Assembly (NCBI GenBank): GCA_964602415.1
Contig: CAZRQL010000011.1
Coordinates: forward strand, 1-64,000
From: CAZRQL01 sp964602415
GTDB taxonomy: Bacteria > Bacteroidota > Bacteroidia > Cytophagales > Flammeovirgaceae
Direction of reading: 5' to 3'
DNA: 64,000 nucleotides
In this document: positions 61,840-64,000 of the stretch, in pieces
Layout of the letters: each line of letters begins with the position of its first letter
Position numbering within the stretch: position 1 is the stretch's first letter
Notes under the pieces: model-generated
What the model was told of the DNA's origin: nothing
The model's database searches: none
Seen by the model: only the letters and a program-made list of their open reading frames with translations
Made by a program: the position numbers and the translations under genes

Positions 61840-63300
61840 TTAGTTTTTTTCCATGATTTTAATGTAAAATCCGATGATTTTCTCATAGTTGTCAAGCGAT
61901 ATGCGCTCGTTGGTGCCATGAAAACGGGAAATATCTTCTTTGTTTAGTTGCAAAGGATTAAACCGATACACATGATTGGCCAGTTTGACATAGTGCTTTG
62001 AATCGCTGCGTGCCACAAAAAGAGAAGGCGCAACAAGCACCTGCCCAAAAACCTCTTTGATGGATTGATGGATGATTTGGAAAGGCTCGCAATCCACACA
62101 AGAAATGGGGCTTGGGTTGTCAATTTCTAATGGCGGATGCAGGAAGTCCACCTTTACGCGCTCACCAGCCACCAGTTTGCTGATGTATTCTGCGGCTGAA
62201 TGTTGGGTTTCTCCGGGCAGCAGCCTCAAGTCCAGTACGGCATGGGCCTTTTGCGGCAGCACATTCGATTTTTGACTGCCTTCCAAGATGGTGGGGGCTA
62301 CGGTGGTGCGGATGCTGCTCATGGTTGGGGGGCGGTCGAGTTGGCTGAGCAACAAAGGCTCAAAAAGCCACATATTGGAAAACAACACATTGAAAGGCAG
62401 GCTCATCTCGGGTGCCAAAAAGCGAAACATGTCTCCGGTTGCTCCTGAGATGCCGGCAGGAAAGCCTTTTTGGTTAATTTTGACAAGAGCCTGTGAGAGT
62501 AGTGCCACCGCGTTGTCGCGGGGGGGATTGGAAGCATGCCCGCCTTCGGAGAGTGCCGTGATTTGCAAATCAACCGACCCTTTTTCGGCAATGCCCACCA
62601 AAGCCGTGGGCAACGATACGCCCGGAAAAACTCCGCTGAGTATAAAAAGACCTTCGTCGAGCACGTATTCAAGGCGAACCCGACTTTCTTGGAGGTACTG
62701 CGCAATTTTACCGTTGCCTTCCATGCCGCCTGTTTCTTCATCCTGTCCCATCGCAAAATAGATATCGCGCTGAGGCTCAAAGCCTTTTTCGATTAGGTGC
62801 TCTGAGGCTTCCAGCATGGCACAGACCAAGTTTTTTACATCCATCGCACCCCTGCCCCAAATGTAGCCTTGCTCTATGGCACCCGAAAATGGCGGGTATT
62901 CCCATGCTTGCTCGCCTTGCTCAACGGGAACTACATCAAGATGAGCCATATACAGCACAGGTGGCAAAGAAGCATTTTTACCCTTCCAACGGTAAAGTAA
63001 ACTATGACCAAACCGTTTGACTTCCATATTCTTAGAAACCAATGGATAATTTGCCTCCAAAAGATTGATAAGCCGCGAAAATGTAGCTGTATCATTGTGA
63101 ATTGGGTTTTCGTGATTGATGGTGGGTACTTGTATGGCTTGGGAGAGTCTTTGCGCCCAGCCTTCCTTGAGTTGCGGCTCAGAGGCGGGTGCTACATCAA
63201 TTTGGTAGCTTTTGAGTGTATAGGTATTAAAAAGCAACACCGACAACAATACCACAAAAGCCAACAGCACAAAAAAGGAGATACGCTTCAGTGTTTTCAT
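61840..63300 (-). CDS. M20-family metallopeptidase, membrane-anchored
   Basis: This is a zinc-dependent exopeptidase or amidohydrolase of 486 residues. One N-terminal membrane segment (FFVLLAFVVLLSVLLF) is followed by the M20 core. The metal ligands lie in LYMAHLDVVPV (His, Asp), GRGAMDVKN (bridging Asp), MGQDEETGG (catalytic Glu and ligand Glu) and the late VARSDSKHYV (His). Sequence and length recall the CPS1/PM20D1 subgroup (carboxypeptidase S or N-acyl-amino-acid hydrolases). The membrane anchor suggests periplasmic action. The DUF2452 gene follows directly. Confidence 0.9.
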   Translation of the reverse strand: MKTLKRISFFVLLAFVVLLSVLLFNTYTLKSYQIDVAPASEPQLKEGWAQRLSQAIQVPTINHENPIHNDTATFSRLINLLEANYPLVSKNMEVKRFGHSLLYRWKGKNASLPPVLYMAHLDVVPVEQGEQAWEYPPFSGAIEQGYIWGRGAMDVKNLVCAMLEASEHLIEKGFEPQRDIYFAMGQDEETGGMEGNGKIAQYLQESRVRLEYVLDEGLFILSGVFPGVSLPTALVGIAEKGSVDLQITALSEGGHASNPPRDNAVALLSQALVKINQKGFPAGISGATGDMFRFLAPEMSLPFNVLFSNMWLFEPLLLSQLDRPPTMSSIRTTVAPTILEGSQKSNVLPQKAHAVLDLRLLPGETQHSAAEYISKLVAGERVKVDFLHPPLEIDNPSPISCVDCEPFQIIHQSIKEVFGQVLVAPSLFVARSDSKHYVKLANHVYRFNPLQLNKEDISRFHGTNERISLDNYEKIIGFYIKIMEKN

Positions 63301-63358
63301 TTTCTAAATTTATGGAGTAAGATGGAAAAATAATTTTGAAAATTTGGCTCAAAAAGGT

Positions 63359-63688
63359 TTATGGATTCAGTTTTTTGTTTTCCAAGTGTCTTTGTGAGTC
63401 TCTTTCGGTTTTTTTTGCCAAATTCTTTTCCAAAGCCTCGCTGAGATTGACTCCTGTTTGGTTGGCCAGGCATATCAACACAAACAGCACATCAGCCATT
63501 TCATCGGCCAAATCACGGTGTTTGTCGCTTTCTTTGAAGGATTGTTCGCCGTAAGTTCTGGCAAAGAGCCTTGCCAACTCTCCCACCTCTTCCATCAAAA
63601 CCGCCAGATTGGTCAGTTCATTAAAATACCTGACTCCTTTGGTTTTGATCCATTCGTCCACCATTTTTTGGGCTTGCTCTATGCTCAT
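63359..63688 (-). CDS. MazG-like nucleotide pyrophosphohydrolase
   Basis: This is an all-alpha NTP pyrophosphohydrolase of about 109 residues. It carries the metal-binding pattern EEVGELARLFA (ExxE-like) and DLADEMADVLFVLICLA (ExxD). Members hydrolyse non-canonical or excess nucleoside triphosphates. The start MSIEQAQKMVDEW (63688) is preferred over an ATG nine codons upstream because it aligns with family N-termini. It precedes the M20 peptidase gene by 58 bases on the same strand. Confidence 0.9.
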   Translation of the reverse strand: MSIEQAQKMVDEWIKTKGVRYFNELTNLAVLMEEVGELARLFARTYGEQSFKESDKHRDLADEMADVLFVLICLANQTGVNLSEALEKNLAKKTERDSQRHLENKKLNP

Positions 63689-63715
63689 ATATGTTTTTTG
63701 GACAAAAATACTCAT

Positions 63716-64000
63716 CTATATTAAATCGAACTGAGCAATAGAAATTTTTTTAATCCTTAACAACTAAATAAATTACGCATTATGTCGTAGGTAATTACAT
63801 GTTTGTAGCCCGGGCAAAATTGATGGGATTCGAGTCTAACGGAGTCCCAAGCATTTGTGGTACTGTTTTTCTATAAACATGCCATCCCTACGGGATGAAT
63901 GCCCTGTCGATGGCCTATTCTCAACTATTTAAACCGCAAATGCTATTTTATTGCTTAATTCGGAAAATAAATTTACTTTATTTTAAATATCCATAAATTT
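63716..64000. repeat. Non-coding right edge with palindromes, possible dispersed repeat
   Basis: No gene is visible in the last 285 bases. From about 63780 the text is less AT-rich and holds a perfect palindrome CATCCCTACGGGATG (63883-63897, 3-base loop) and a near-palindrome GGGATTC...GAGTCCC (63825-63848). CATCCC-TAC-GGGATG-type units recur between genes in many Bacteroidota genomes as far as I recall. No second copy is in this window, so the repeat nature is unproven. Confidence 0.4.

Noticed and set aside
63825..63848. Possible tRNA T-arm (minus strand ACTCGAATCCC)
   Set aside because: No acceptor stem, D arm or anticodon arm can be formed around it; it fits a palindromic repeat better.

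Overview
The window is a chromosomal piece of a Bacteroidota bacterium, probably of the Cytophagales or a related order. The evidence is a secreted amylase with a type IX secretion C-terminal sorting domain, DUF4270 and DUF2452 proteins, lysyl-tRNA synthetase with the phylum's C-terminal extension, a UpxY-type antiterminator, and repeated matches to the Bacteroidota -7 promoter element TAnnTTTG. I saw no rRNA, tRNA, CRISPR array, transposase or phage gene.

Layout. (1) 1-3849: a partial lipoprotein, a membrane protein, lysS and a D-2-hydroxyacid dehydrogenase. (2) 3850-7624: a large secreted GH13 enzyme with two LacI-type operator candidates upstream and a bidirectional terminator downstream. 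(3) 7647-38754: about 31 kb of genes all on the minus strand, the main feature. Read in the direction of transcription it holds a winged-helix regulator, a nucleotide-sugar dehydrogenase, a UpxY/NusG-like antiterminator, a UDP-glucuronate 4-epimerase-like enzyme, a Wzx flippase, two sulfotransferases, a glycosyltransferase and a Wzy/EpsG-like polymerase. Next come two tandem NodB-like deacetylases, a CapA-like protein, an ATP-grasp enzyme, a third sulfotransferase, three more glycosyltransferases, a PglC-like initiating phosphosugar transferase and an ACP / ketoacyl synthase / SDR / NeuD-type acyltransferase set. It ends with UDP-glucose dehydrogenase, GDP-fucose synthesis (gmd, fcl), a DUF4838 protein and the PAPS genes cysQ-cysC-cysD-cysN. 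(4) 38765-64000: ordinary core genes, including DUF1573, TerC, glycogen-synthase-like and DUF4270 proteins, msrA, alaS, an M23 peptidase, a PorE-like OmpA protein, ybaB, GT2, LD-carboxypeptidase, Sua5, YdcF, crtI, an outer-membrane protein, an ECF sigma factor, xerD, OmpH, DUF2452, an M20 peptidase and a MazG-like enzyme. The right edge carries a palindrome-rich, repeat-like non-coding stretch.

How the genes fit together. The 31-kb locus looks like a Wzx/Wzy pathway for an acidic, fucose-containing, probably sulfated exopolysaccharide or capsule. It encodes synthesis of UDP-glucuronate (likely also UDP-galacturonate), an N-acetylated uronic acid nucleotide and GDP-L-fucose. It encodes three PAPS-dependent sulfotransferases, the enzymes that make PAPS (CysNDC) and the phosphatase that removes PAP (CysQ). 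Two NodB-like deacetylases lie in an overlapping gene run with one sulfotransferase, which raises the possibility of N-deacetylation followed by N-sulfation, by analogy with heparan sulfate synthesis. That last step is inference. The chemistry of the polymer cannot be read from the sequence.
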